Source of the DNA: JBGPOS01 sp041488155
Lineage (GTDB): Bacteria; Chloroflexota; Dehalococcoidia; Tepidiformales; Tepidiformaceae
Reading direction: 5' to 3'
Assembly: GCA_041488155.1 (NCBI GenBank)
Contig: JBGPOS010000024.1
Location: forward strand, 1-48,066
Length of the DNA: 48,066 nt
Made by a program: the position numbers and the translations under genes. Below the pieces are notes generated by a model. The model worked only from the letters and a program-made list of their open reading frames with translations. It had not been told where the DNA came from and did not search any database. This document shows, piece by piece, positions 7,444 to 14,905 of the stretch (the first letter of the stretch is position 1; each line of letters starts with the position of its first letter).

Positions 7444-7736
7444 AAGTCTGGGACCCGGACGAGTTCTTCGCGATCCTCGAGACCTTCCCTCGATCGCAGC
7501 AGGACCGGGTGACCGACTTCATGGCCAACCACCTGGCAGTGAGGCCGAAGGTAATGATTCCCGGACAGTTGAAGGAACTCAAGGGAAAATGGTCGGGTGT
7601 CTATCAACTAGAATGCGGTCGCGGCCGTCGCCTCCTGTATGAAGTGGACGAGCGAGGCAAGAAGGCACGGATCCTCTACCTGGGCGACCATCCCGAGTGG
7701 CAGAAGCGCCGGCCGATTGCCCGCGGCGGGCAATAG
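7416..7736 (+). CDS. RelE/ParE-type toxin
   Basis: About 106 residues with the RelE-superfamily fold order: IEVWDPDEFFAILETFP, helix, then LKELKGKWSGVYQLECGRGRRLLYEVDERGKKARILYLGDHPEW. The K-G-x-W-x-G-V-Y-x-L, R-x-L-Y and ARILYLGDH strands are the conserved core of RelE mRNA interferases or ParE toxins. The chosen start is the GTG at 7416, overlapping the antitoxin gene, because upstream codons in this frame are antisense-like to the antitoxin. The start could be a few codons different. The pair forms a type II module. Confidence 0.75.
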   Translation: MAGDQTYHIEVWDPDEFFAILETFPRSQQDRVTDFMANHLAVRPKVMIPGQLKELKGKWSGVYQLECGRGRRLLYEVDERGKKARILYLGDHPEWQKRRPIARGGQ

Positions 7737-7755
7737 ACTCCGAAGGGGTTAGCTG

Positions 7756-8748
7756 ATGGCCGGACTCCTTGTCTCGCGCGGGTTCCTCGACCGATTCGGC
7801 GACGAGTTGCGCCGGGTGGCCCAGGACGGTGGCCTCGAGCTCGAACTGATCGTGTTGCCTGCGGACCCCGCGGCGCGACTCGAGCAGGCCGAGCGGGAGC
7901 GCGTCGAGATAGCCTACTTTTCGAGCGATATGCTGCCACACGGGACGGGAGGCTTCTTCTCGGCGACGCACGGCGCTCCGAACCTGAAGTGGCTGCACGT
8001 GTTCAACGCCGGCGTGGACCACCCTGTGTTCGGCGGATTCCTGGAGCGGGGCGTGCGCCTGACGACATCGTCGGGATCGACCGCTGAACCGATCGCGCAG
8101 ACGGCGATCACGGGATTGCTGATGCTGGCGCGCGGTTTCCCGCACTGGCTGGAAGCGCAGCGGCGGAAGGCGTGGGACACGCTGCCTGCGGACCAGGTTC
8201 CGCCAGACCTTCGCGGCCAGACGATGGTCGTGCTGGGGCTGGGGGCAATCGGAACCGAGGTCGCACGGCTGGGGCGCGCCCTCGGACTGTACGTGGTAGG
8301 GGTGCGCCGGAGCGCCCGGCGGCCAGACGACCCGGTCGACGAGCTCCATCACCCATCGGATCTGGCGGCGGTGCTGCCGCGCTGCGACTGGCTCGCGGTC
8401 GCCTGCCCGCTGACCGACGAGACGCGGCGGATCATCGACGCCGAGGCGATCGCGCTGCTTCCGCGCGGGGCGCGGATCCTCAACGTCGCGCGAGGCGAGG
8501 TGATCGACGAGGCGGCGCTGATAGCTGCCCTCCAGAGCGGACAGGTGGGCGGGGCGTACCTCGACGTCTTCGAACAGGAGCCGCTGCCTCCGGAAACGCC
8601 GCTGTGGGAACTGCCGAACGTAATCATCACGCCGCACAACTCGGCCGCTTCGCGCGGCAACGACGGGCGGGCGGCGGGCTATTTCCTCCGCAACCTCGCC
8701 CACTGGGGTCGCGGCGAACCCCTGGAGAACGAGGTGGCACGACGGTGA
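7756..8748 (+). CDS. D-2-hydroxyacid dehydrogenase family protein
   Basis: A 330-residue NAD(P)-dependent D-isomer 2-hydroxyacid dehydrogenase, reducing 2-oxoacids or oxidising D-2-hydroxyacids. The nucleotide-binding motif is GLGAIGTEV (about 161-169). The catalytic triad is R246 (NVARGEVID), E275 (FEQEPL) and H294 (TPHNSA), all present. The LPRGARILNVARGEVIDEAALIAAL-type block, described here in part only, is the family signature. Substrate class (glyoxylate, hydroxypyruvate, phosphoglycerate-like) is not decidable. It begins 19 bp after the RelE-type gene but is probably functionally separate. Confidence 0.9.
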   Translation: MAGLLVSRGFLDRFGDELRRVAQDGGLELELIVLPADPAARLEQAERERVEIAYFSSDMLPHGTGGFFSATHGAPNLKWLHVFNAGVDHPVFGGFLERGVRLTTSSGSTAEPIAQTAITGLLMLARGFPHWLEAQRRKAWDTLPADQVPPDLRGQTMVVLGLGAIGTEVARLGRALGLYVVGVRRSARRPDDPVDELHHPSDLAAVLPRCDWLAVACPLTDETRRIIDAEAIALLPRGARILNVARGEVIDEAALIAALQSGQVGGAYLDVFEQEPLPPETPLWELPNVIITPHNSAASRGNDGRAAGYFLRNLAHWGRGEPLENEVARR

Positions 8749-8958
8749 GTTCGTGGGAACGAGTCGGGAGCGGCAGTTCGTCGTTGCCGGGACATGGCGC
8801 AGAGCGAGCAGGAAGGGTGCCATACAAAGGGTCGCGTTTTGACGATCGGGGAAGTATGATGAGGTCAGGTTCTCGGTCCATCGGCCTCCACTAAGAGAGG
8901 CGACTTTCGCTGGTGCTCGATTGACGGTAGATCCTGGAAATCTCTTGGAGGTCGTCGA
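8749..8958 (+). other. 5' region of the zinc-ribbon gene
   Basis: No gene seen. TTGACG (8839-8844) and TATGAT (8855-8860) are only 10 bp apart, so they are unlikely to be paired. A leader of about 100 nt before the zinc-ribbon gene is possible. The strong ribosome-binding site GGAGGT lies at 8946-8951. Confidence 0.3.
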
Positions 8959-9393
8959 GTGCCATACACCGACAAAACACTTACCTGTAGCGACTGTGGG
9001 AACGCGTTTACGTTCACTTCTGGCGAACAGGAATTCCACGCATCGAAGGGGTTCACCAACGAACCTCGACGGTGCCCAACGTGCCGCGCTTCGCGCCGAG
9101 GCTCCGAAGGGGGCGGCGGCGGTGGCGGCGGCTTCTCGCGGGGAGACCGCGAAATGTTCTCCGCGACCTGCGGGTCGTGCGGGAAAGAGGCAAAGGTCCC
9201 GTTCCAGCCACGCGGTGACCGCCCTGTCTACTGCAACGACTGCTTCCAGTCCCAGCCGCGAACTGGCGGCGGTGGCTACGGCGGCAGCCGTGGCGGTGGT
9301 GGCGGCGGCTACAGCGGTGGCGGTGGCGGCGGAAGCTACGGCGGCGGGGGCGGAAGCCGTGGTGGCAGCAGTGGTGGCGGGCGCCGCTGGTAA
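8959..9393 (+). CDS. Zinc-ribbon protein with glycine-rich tail (zf-trcl type)
   Basis: A 144-residue protein with two zinc sites. The N-terminal site is the zf-trcl pattern: DKTLTCSDCG, GEQEFHASKGF and RRCPTC. The second is FSATCGSCGKEAKVPFQPRGDRPVYCNDCF, a CxxC-(20)-CxxC knuckle given here in outline. The last 45 residues are almost only Gly, Ser, Tyr and Arg (GGGGYGGSRGG type), like RGG RNA-binding tails. RNA binding or a nucleoid/ribosome-associated role is plausible but unproven. A perfect GGAGGT lies 7 nt before the GTG start. A strong terminator follows, so it is probably monocistronic and well expressed. Confidence 0.8.
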   Translation: MPYTDKTLTCSDCGNAFTFTSGEQEFHASKGFTNEPRRCPTCRASRRGSEGGGGGGGGFSRGDREMFSATCGSCGKEAKVPFQPRGDRPVYCNDCFQSQPRTGGGGYGGSRGGGGGGYSGGGGGGSYGGGGGSRGGSSGGGRRW

Positions 9394-9418
9394 TCCCTGA
9401 TTAGGGGACACGTCACAG

Positions 9419-9462
9419 AGAACTGGTCACAGTTCTTGGCGGGGGAGGGAAACCTCCCCCGT
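9419..9462 (+). terminator. Double hairpin, intrinsic terminator after the zinc-ribbon gene
   Basis: The first hairpin is AGAACTG-GTCA-CAGTTCT (9419-9436). The second has stem GGGGGAGG (9441-9448), a GAAA tetraloop and CCTCCCCC (9453-9460), extendable by one C-G pair, followed by GTTCTGTTGT. The second is the likely rho-independent terminator. Confidence 0.7.
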
Positions 9463-9536
9463 TCTGTTGTCCCGCGTCAGGCCAAGAGAGAACGGCGTCC
9501 CGGCGGCGGCGTTCCCAAAGGGTGAAGACGGAAGTA

Positions 9537-9566
9537 GTGCAGCGGCCCGGGGCGGCCGCGGCTACC
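9537..9566 (-). repeat. REP element, type B, inverted
   Basis: Reverse orientation, stem GCGGCC/GGCCGC with a CGGGGC loop. The plus-strand end GGCTACC runs into CT, giving TACCCT 6 nt before the GTG of the MFS gene. Confidence 0.8.
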
Positions 9567-9577
9567 CTTGCGCGGTG
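9563..9577 (+). promoter_or_regulatory. -10-like element formed by the REP border, MFS gene
   Basis: TACCCT at 9563-9568, four bases of it from the REP end, lies 6 nt before the GTG at 9575. The spacing equals that of other leaderless starts here. No Shine-Dalgarno sequence is present. Confidence 0.4.
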
Positions 9578-10777
9578 AGCCGGTGGCTACAGGTCGCCCT
9601 GGCGGCGATGTTCATCAACACGAGCTACGGGACGCTGTCCTACGCCTTTAGCGTGCTGGTGACGAAGTCCGGGCCCGGCGGGGAGTTCGGGGCGGGGACC
9701 ATTTCGCTGGGATTTGGGCTGGCGCTGCTCGTTTCGGGGCTGGCCTCGATCGGCGTGGGCACAGTGGCGGACCTGTTCGGGTCGCGGCGCCTGATGGCCG
9801 GCGGGGCGGTGGCGGGAGCGGCCGGGCTGTTGCTGCTGGCGGGCTGCCAGGAGGGGTGGCAGGTGGTGGTGGTGATGACCTGCGTCGTCGGGCCTGCGAT
9901 GGCGGCGACCTTCTACGAGCCGGTGTACGTGCTGATGAACCGCTGGTTCGAAGCGGGTGAGCGTCCCCGGGCGTACGGGGTACTGACGCTGCTGAGCGGC
10001 TTTTCGATCACGATCTTCACGCCGCTGACGCGCTGGCTGGTCGACGCCTACGGCTGGCGCGAGGGGGTGATCGTGCTGGCCGTGGTGCTGGTGGTGGTGG
10101 GTCTGTGCGTCCCGCTGGTCATTGGCGAACCGTCCGGGGAGCGTGAGACGCACCGGGTGCTGTCGCCGAGGGGCTTCGTCGCGGAGACGAGGGACGGGTT
10201 GCGGCACACGACGCCCGCCTTCTGGGCGTTCACGTTCGCCTTCTTCCTATCGACGGTGGCCTTCAGCGGGTTCTCGTTCCACATGGTGGCGCAGCTGGAG
10301 ACGCGGGGGTTCGAGTCTGGTTCGGTGGCGAACGCGATCGCCGTGACGGGGATCGTCAGCCTGCCGGCGCGGCTCGTCCTGCCCGCGCTGTCGGGACGCG
10401 CGCCGGGGGCGGCCCTGCTGGCGGTCTGCCTGGGGTTGCTCGGGCTGGCGGCGTGGCTGGCGAGCGTGGCGGGAGAGTGGTGGCAGGTGTGGGTCTACAT
10501 CGCGGTCTTCGGCGCCGTATTTGGAGCGGTCTACCCGCTGCGGGCCCTGGTGGTGGCGGAGCGGTTCGCGGGGCCGTACTTCGGGCGGGTGATCGGGGTG
10601 CAGGCGCTGTTCGTGGCGGTAGGCCGGGCGGCGGGGCCGGTGACGGTAGGGGCGATCGGGACGGACTCGGCGGGGTATCGGCTGGGGTTTCGGCTGGCGG
10701 CGGGCGTGCTGGTGGTGACGGCGGCGGCGGTGTGGGTGACGATGCGGCGGGCGGGCGGCCGCCGAGTATCGGAGTGA
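9575..10777 (+). CDS. MFS transporter
   Basis: A 400-residue major facilitator with about 12 hydrophobic segments. Its loop after TM2 holds VADLFGSRRLMAGG, the MFS D-x-x-G-R-R motif. The central cytoplasmic loop (EPSGERETHRVLSPRGF) splits two six-helix halves. It resembles the oxalate/monocarboxylate-type MFS (MCT-like: FxNxSYGxLSYAFSV). The substrate is unknown. The longer ORF begins at 9467, but its first 36 codons translate the REP, so GTG 9575 is preferred. The C-terminus RVSE and the TGA stop are encoded by a TATCGGAGTG-type repeat, an unusual tail. Confidence 0.85.
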   Translation: MSRWLQVALAAMFINTSYGTLSYAFSVLVTKSGPGGEFGAGTISLGFGLALLVSGLASIGVGTVADLFGSRRLMAGGAVAGAAGLLLLAGCQEGWQVVVVMTCVVGPAMAATFYEPVYVLMNRWFEAGERPRAYGVLTLLSGFSITIFTPLTRWLVDAYGWREGVIVLAVVLVVVGLCVPLVIGEPSGERETHRVLSPRGFVAETRDGLRHTTPAFWAFTFAFFLSTVAFSGFSFHMVAQLETRGFESGSVANAIAVTGIVSLPARLVLPALSGRAPGAALLAVCLGLLGLAAWLASVAGEWWQVWVYIAVFGAVFGAVYPLRALVVAERFAGPYFGRVIGVQALFVAVGRAAGPVTVGAIGTDSAGYRLGFRLAAGVLVVTAAAVWVTMRRAGGRRVSE

Positions 10778-10800
10778 GGGGGTGTCGGAGTATCGGGGAG
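10763..10800 (+). repeat. TATCGGAGTG-type repeat at the MFS stop codon
   Basis: Two to three imperfect copies of GAGTATCGGAGTG / GGTGTCGGAGTATCGGGG. The first encodes the last codons and the TGA of the MFS gene. Related copies lie at 35378, 35481 (minus), 39821 and 45683. Confidence 0.7.
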
Positions 10801-10836
10801 CGAGTTAAGCGGCGAATGGGCGACGATGAGGGACTG

Positions 10837-11922
10837 CTAGACGCGAGCGGCCTTTGCCGCGATGGCGCAGCGAGCGGCGGCATCTGCGAGGGCGTCGACG
10901 GCTTCGTCGGGGAAAGGGAACACGGCGCTCACGTTGATTTCGCACAGGACGTAGGTGTCGTCACCGGAAGCAGTCTTCTCTCCGTAGAGGAAATCTGCGT
11001 CCCAGATCGCCGGCAATGAGGCCGTGTCGATGTCGAGCAATCGCTGCATCGCTGGCACCCAATCGGATTCCATGGCGGTCCGTAGCGCCTGGAACTGGGG
11101 AGCAGAGGCGCCGTCCATGATGCGTGGGCCGGGCATGGCCGCGTCCGGGCTGCTTCCCGGCGGCGGGGGCGGCAGCAACGCCCTGATCAACTGGTGCCCG
11201 AAGCCCGCGACTCTCTCCTGGACCAGGTAGCAGCGGATCATCCCTTCGGCGAGCCGTGGCTGAAAGGCCTGGTCGACGACTGGTCCTTGGTCGAAGTACT
11301 CCTCGCAGCGGGTCATGAAGTCGCCGAGGGGCGTCTCCTCCGGTGTGCTGCCGCGGAGTGCGTGCAGGACGTGCACGGGCACTTCGTCCTTTGGCGGCGA
11401 GGGCTCGGTCACCGCGAGCTCGACTTTCCAGACTCCGATGCCGCCGTTCCCCCGGTACTGCTTGAGGACCCGCGGGCCGGCGGACGCCAGGCGCGGGGGG
11501 AACTGCGCCCGAAATTGGTCGAAGGTGCTGTACATCGCGACATCGCTGCCCCAGCCGAGCTCTCGCGTGCGGTAGATGACCTCTTTCGTGCCCATCTTCA
11601 TGATCACGTCGGGATGCGAGCTGACCCAGACGCCCCGCGACGCGACCTCGCGTAGCAGTGGGTCGAGCCGGGAGCGGTCGCCGAAGTTCGTTATCGGGTC
11701 GACCCAGACGAGGACACCATCGAGCCGAAGCAACTGGTCGCGCACCTGTTCGACGACATCGTCGGCATACACTACCGGCTCCGCGGCGACGTTTCGTGCC
11801 GCAAGCGCCGCGAACAGTGGGGCCATCCTGGTGTTCGTCCCGCCGGCTTCTCGCTCGACGTGGGGATTGCCGCGCCAGAGGATGCCGATTCGTGCGCGAG
11901 GTTCGCCCGCCTGTGCTGCCAT
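10837..11922 (-). CDS. Cj0069-family, ATP-grasp-like protein
   Basis: A 361-residue protein resembling the Cj0069 family. It starts RARIGILWRGNPHVEREA, then LDGVLVWVDPITNFGDR, and has an ATP-grasp-like core with VLKQYRGNGGIGVWKVEL (glycine-rich phosphate-contacting loop) and DTYVLCEINVSAVFPFPDEA near the C-terminus. The last segment resembles the metal-ligand E-x-N motif of ATP-grasp ligases. The substrate is unknown. AGGAGG lies 8-9 nt before the ATG. It is transcribed divergently from the beta-propeller gene across a shared operator-like region. Confidence 0.7.
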   Translation of the reverse strand: MAAQAGEPRARIGILWRGNPHVEREAGGTNTRMAPLFAALAARNVAAEPVVYADDVVEQVRDQLLRLDGVLVWVDPITNFGDRSRLDPLLREVASRGVWVSSHPDVIMKMGTKEVIYRTRELGWGSDVAMYSTFDQFRAQFPPRLASAGPRVLKQYRGNGGIGVWKVELAVTEPSPPKDEVPVHVLHALRGSTPEETPLGDFMTRCEEYFDQGPVVDQAFQPRLAEGMIRCYLVQERVAGFGHQLIRALLPPPPPGSSPDAAMPGPRIMDGASAPQFQALRTAMESDWVPAMQRLLDIDTASLPAIWDADFLYGEKTASGDDTYVLCEINVSAVFPFPDEAVDALADAAARCAIAAKAARV

Positions 11923-11958
11923 CGTTCATTGCCTCCTCGGTCCGTCGTGCGTGTCGAT

Positions 11959-11976
11959 GTAACGGCTGTTACTATA
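11959..11976. promoter_or_regulatory. Divergent promoter/operator between Cj0069-like and propeller genes
   Basis: The inverted repeat GTAAC-GGCT-GTTAC (11959-11972) overlaps ACTATA. That gives TATAGT for the minus-strand gene and TACTAT for the plus-strand gene. A shared regulator is possible. Confidence 0.45.
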
Positions 11977-12010
11977 CGGCGTCACTGCTCGGCCGGAGAA
12001 CGAGTTCCCC

Positions 12011-12910
12011 ATGCTCACCATCGGACGACGGATCGCCATCCCGGGTGGCGCGGGAAGCGGATTCGACCACGGTGCTTTCGATGAGGTCACGGGGCTGGTG
12101 TTCCTGGCCCACACGGGAGCGGACCGGGTCGAAGTGCTGGAGCCGTCGCGCGCCTCATACGTCCGGTCGCTTTCGGGTCACCCCGAGGCGGCCGGTGTGG
12201 CAGCTGCGAACGGAGTCGTCGCCGTGACAAACCGCGGTGACGGTTCGATGAGCATCCTGGAGGCCGCCACCGGCGACGAGACCAGGAGGCTGGCAGTGGG
12301 GCCGCGCCCAAACGGAGTCGCCGTTGACCGGACCGGAGCGATCGCCGTGGCCGCCACACTTGGCGACGACCAGGTGGGCCCGACGTTCGTTTGCTGCGAC
12401 CTGAGGGAGGACTCGATGACCTCGATCCCTCTCCCGGGCCAGCCGCGTTGGTGTGTGATCGATTCAGCAAAGCAGCTGGCTTACTGTGCCATCAGGTCAC
12501 CGTCGGCAGTTCTCGTGGTCGACCTTGAGCAGTACCGCGTGGTGGCCGAGTGGCCGGTCACCGCCAACGGCGCGCACGGCCTGGATCTCGACAGCCGGGG
12601 CCAACGGCTCTTCGTGGCCTGCGACGCGGGCGAGCTGGTCGAGGTCGATACCCGCGATGGGCGCGTGGTGGGCTCGTGGCCGCTGCCTGGAGCGCCGGAC
12701 GCAACGGTTTACAGTGCCGAGTCGGGGCTGGTGCACGTCGCCGTTGGGGATCCGGGTATGCTCGCGACCGTGGATCCGCGACGCCCCGGCAAGGTCGAGC
12801 TGACGGCCACCGGCCGGGGTGCGAAGACCATCGCCCCTGCCGGACCCGGCCGACTCTACGCCTTCCTCCCGGACACTCGGGAGGCGCTCGAATTGTTGGA
12901 GTCAACATGA
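12011..12910 (+). CDS. YncE-like beta-propeller protein
   Basis: A 299-residue protein made of repeating blades of about 40 residues. Examples are LVFLAHTGADRVEVLE, GVVAVTNRGDGSMSILE, LAYCAIRSPSAVLVVDLE, RLFVACDAGELVEVDTRDG and LVHVAVGDPGMLATVDPRR. This is the YVTN/NHL-type seven-bladed propeller. There is no signal peptide, so it is likely cytoplasmic, unlike many family members. The role is unknown, possibly a scaffold or ligand-binding protein. It lies 17 bp before the DUF2148 gene on the same strand. Confidence 0.75.
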   Translation: MLTIGRRIAIPGGAGSGFDHGAFDEVTGLVFLAHTGADRVEVLEPSRASYVRSLSGHPEAAGVAAANGVVAVTNRGDGSMSILEAATGDETRRLAVGPRPNGVAVDRTGAIAVAATLGDDQVGPTFVCCDLREDSMTSIPLPGQPRWCVIDSAKQLAYCAIRSPSAVLVVDLEQYRVVAEWPVTANGAHGLDLDSRGQRLFVACDAGELVEVDTRDGRVVGSWPLPGAPDATVYSAESGLVHVAVGDPGMLATVDPRRPGKVELTATGRGAKTIAPAGPGRLYAFLPDTREALELLEST

Positions 12911-12926
12911 ACACGAGGGGGAACGC

Positions 12927-13613
12927 ATGGGCCAGGACGGCACAATTCTGGGGACTGACGAGCTGCGGCTGGGAGCGATCCGCAGCGCGGTGGAGTACCT
13001 GACGGCGTCGGCTATCACTGCGCCGAAGTCCGGGGGGCAGCTGTTCATCCGGGGCGCGAAGCCGTTCCTCGAAACGGTGGCGGTGATGGACAAGGAGGTG
13101 CAGCGCCAGCTTGGCGACTGGCTGAGGCGTCGAGGGAAGGAGCGCCGCGAAGCGATCTGGTTCCGGGACGCGCTGGCCGCCGAGCAGATGGACGCGTTGC
13201 TCTTCATCGGCCTGCGGGACTGGTATCCACCCGTCTACGACTGTGGGGCGTGCGGCTACGCCACCTGCGCGGAATTCCTCAATGCCACGCAGCCGCTCAG
13301 AGACGGGAGCCGCGACCTGGAGTTCGAAGGGCCACAGTGCAATCTCCGGGACATCGACCTCGGCATCGCAGTCGGCTCGGCCGCGAAAACCGCCGCCCTG
13401 CTCGGCATCGACGCGCGCTGCCAAACTCGGGTAGCAGTCGCCGCGCGGAAGCTCGGGATCATCCACGCTGACGTCGCCGTGGCGCTGTCTCTTTCCGTGA
13501 CCCACAAGAACCTCGGGTTCGACCGGACGATGCCCGCCGTCGATTTCGACGCCCCGGATCTCATCGGATTGACGCCGACCGGCACTCGACCTCACGCGGG
13601 AGAGCTAGGATGA
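12927..13613 (+). CDS. DUF2148 ferredoxin-domain protein
   Basis: A 228-residue protein of the DUF2148 family. The conserved features are the N-terminal AVEYLTASAITAPKSGG block, the cysteine cluster C106-x2-C109-x4-C114 (YDCGACGYATC), C138 in GPQCNLRDIDLGIAVGSAAK, and a terminal ALSLSVTHKNLGFDR. The four cysteines suggest a 4Fe-4S cluster. The biochemical role is unknown. The ATG at 12927 has GAGGGGG about 8 nt upstream. A 14-codon ORF and a membrane protein follow, each overlapping by ATGA. Confidence 0.8.
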   Translation: MGQDGTILGTDELRLGAIRSAVEYLTASAITAPKSGGQLFIRGAKPFLETVAVMDKEVQRQLGDWLRRRGKERREAIWFRDALAAEQMDALLFIGLRDWYPPVYDCGACGYATCAEFLNATQPLRDGSRDLEFEGPQCNLRDIDLGIAVGSAAKTAALLGIDARCQTRVAVAARKLGIIHADVAVALSLSVTHKNLGFDRTMPAVDFDAPDLIGLTPTGTRPHAGELG

Positions 13614-13654
13614 GCAAGCAGCCTTTCCAGCCCTCAATGGCAGCTTTCGCATGA
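13610..13654 (+). CDS. 14-codon coupling mini-ORF
   Basis: ATG at 13610 overlaps the TGA of the DUF2148 gene, with GGGAGAGCTAGG just before it. The ORF encodes MSKQPFQPSMAAFA and ends in a TGA that overlaps the ATG of the membrane-protein gene at 13651. Both junctions are ATGA. It may serve to carry ribosomes across the gap. The peptide need not be functional. Confidence 0.4.
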   Translation: MSKQPFQPSMAAFA

Positions 13655-14010
13655 TCTCGTGGGGTACGATCCTCTACGGTGCTGCCCTTTCGGCCGCGTT
13701 CGCGCTGGCAGCGGCGTTCTTCCTCGGGCGCGAGCGGAGCCGCCTCGCGCTCGTCCTGGTCGTGCTGTCGGCGCTCGCCGGGCCGATCGCCTGGAACGCG
13801 GTGCTCCGCTCGGCCGGAAACGATGACTTCTTCCACGACGCGCCGGTCGGCGCCTTCCCGGTCAGCTGGCAGGACGTCGGCTCCGGGGTGTGGACGCTGG
13901 CGGCCGCCTCCTTCGTCCAGGGGTTGGCGCAGCGTCAAGCCCGCCGCGCCTGGACAATCGCCGTGCTCACGGCGACGGCGGCGTTCTTAGTCGATATCTA
14001 TCTCTACTAG
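13651..14010 (+). CDS. Small integral membrane protein, hypothetical
   Basis: A 119-residue protein with about four hydrophobic helices: ILYGAALSAAFALAAAFFL, LALVLVVLSALAGPIAW, a weaker central one, and WTIAVLTATAAFLVDIYLY at the end. No known family is recognised. Its start overlaps the mini-ORF stop, and a conventional ribosome-binding site is weak, so expression probably depends on coupling from the DUF2148 gene. The TAG stop is followed directly by an 8-bp-type repeat (GCGAATGGGCGAA). Confidence 0.6.
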   Translation: MISWGTILYGAALSAAFALAAAFFLGRERSRLALVLVVLSALAGPIAWNAVLRSAGNDDFFHDAPVGAFPVSWQDVGSGVWTLAAASFVQGLAQRQARRAWTIAVLTATAAFLVDIYLY

Positions 14011-14126
14011 GCGAATGGGCGAAACGGTGGCGGGGCGACGGCGCCGAGACGGAGCGGACTTGACGCCGCTTCGGGCAACGGGGATCATCCATGAGACACC
14101 CCCAGCCGGTTCGCTGACTGGGCGCG

Positions 14127-14151
14127 AAGCCCCGGGTTCGTCTCGGGGCTT
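14127..14151 (+). terminator. Candidate terminator hairpin
   Basis: Stem AAGCCCCG (14127-14134) pairs with CGGGGCTT (14144-14151) around a 9-nt loop, followed by TGCCATGTTT. It lies between the membrane-protein operon and the NYN gene. The T-tract is short. Confidence 0.5.
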
Positions 14152-14190
14152 TGCCATGTTTCGCAGCGAATTTGCACGAGCGGGTAGAGC

Positions 14191-14832
14191 TTGCGCGTCA
14201 ACGTCTACGTCGATGGATTCAATCTCTACTATGGGGCGTTCAAGGGAACCCGCTTCCATTGGCTCAACCTCGAGAACTTCAGCCGGGGCCTCCTCGATTC
14301 TGCCGTTAAGCGGGCGCCGCTTCTGCGGGGCTACGACCTTGGACGCATTCGCTACTTCACAGCGCGCGTGGATGCCAGGCCGGGCGATCTGGGACAGCCC
14401 GAGAGGCAGGCCGCGTACATCCGGGCGTTGGAGACCATCCCCCGTCTGACGGTTCATTACGGACGCTTCCTCTACGCCGCGGGCCGGGCCCCGCAGGAGA
14501 AAGGCTCTGACGTGAACCTTGCTACCTACCTGCTCCTCGACGCGTTCGACCGGGACTTCGACTGCGCGCTTGTTGTCACCAACGATTCGGATCTGACCCA
14601 TCCCGTACAGGTACTAAGAGAGAGGTTTCGGTCGCTTGTGATTGTGGCGTTACCCATCCTCAACACGAATCCTGACGGGCGACAGCGTCGGGCGAGTCGG
14701 TCGCTTCAGGACTTTGCGCACTATTCGTTGCGAATCAGCTCACGAGAGAAGCATCTTCTGAGGGACAGCCAGTTTCCAGACAGCGTAGGCGGGCCTACCG
14801 GTGCTATCCGGAAGCCCGCCAGGTGGATGTAG
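14191..14832 (+). CDS. NYN-domain (PIN-like) protein
   Basis: A 213-residue NYN-domain protein, a PIN-like fold related to LabA and other RNA nucleases. Acidic residues are D8 in VNVYVDGFNLYYG, the D in KGSDVNLATYLLLDAF, and D-S-D in VVTNDSDLTHPV, matching the predicted Mg2+ site. The C-terminal 50 residues are basic. The start is a TTG (14191) chosen because the family begins exactly at this strand, and the ribosome-binding site is poor. The role is inferred as an RNA nuclease or RNA-binding regulator, and it has no obvious antitoxin neighbour. Confidence 0.8.
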   Translation: MRVNVYVDGFNLYYGAFKGTRFHWLNLENFSRGLLDSAVKRAPLLRGYDLGRIRYFTARVDARPGDLGQPERQAAYIRALETIPRLTVHYGRFLYAAGRAPQEKGSDVNLATYLLLDAFDRDFDCALVVTNDSDLTHPVQVLRERFRSLVIVALPILNTNPDGRQRRASRSLQDFAHYSLRISSREKHLLRDSQFPDSVGGPTGAIRKPARWM

Positions 14833-14876
14833 ATCCTCCAGAACGCTGGGCTCGATTCGGCGCTGCTCTGTCGCGG

Positions 14877-14899
14877 TATACTCCGAGCCCATACGGGGG
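14877..14899 (+). promoter_or_regulatory. Promoter and RBS of the S9 peptidase
   Basis: TATACT (14877-14882) is a strong -10. GGGGG at 14895-14899 lies 6 nt before the ATG at 14906, so the leader is only about 17 nt. A recognisable -35 is absent. Confidence 0.55.
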
Positions 14900-14905
14900 T
14901 GCGCG

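Noticed and set aside
14127..14151. tRNA or small RNA at the AAGCCCCG hairpin
   Set aside because: A single hairpin only. The terminator explanation is simpler.
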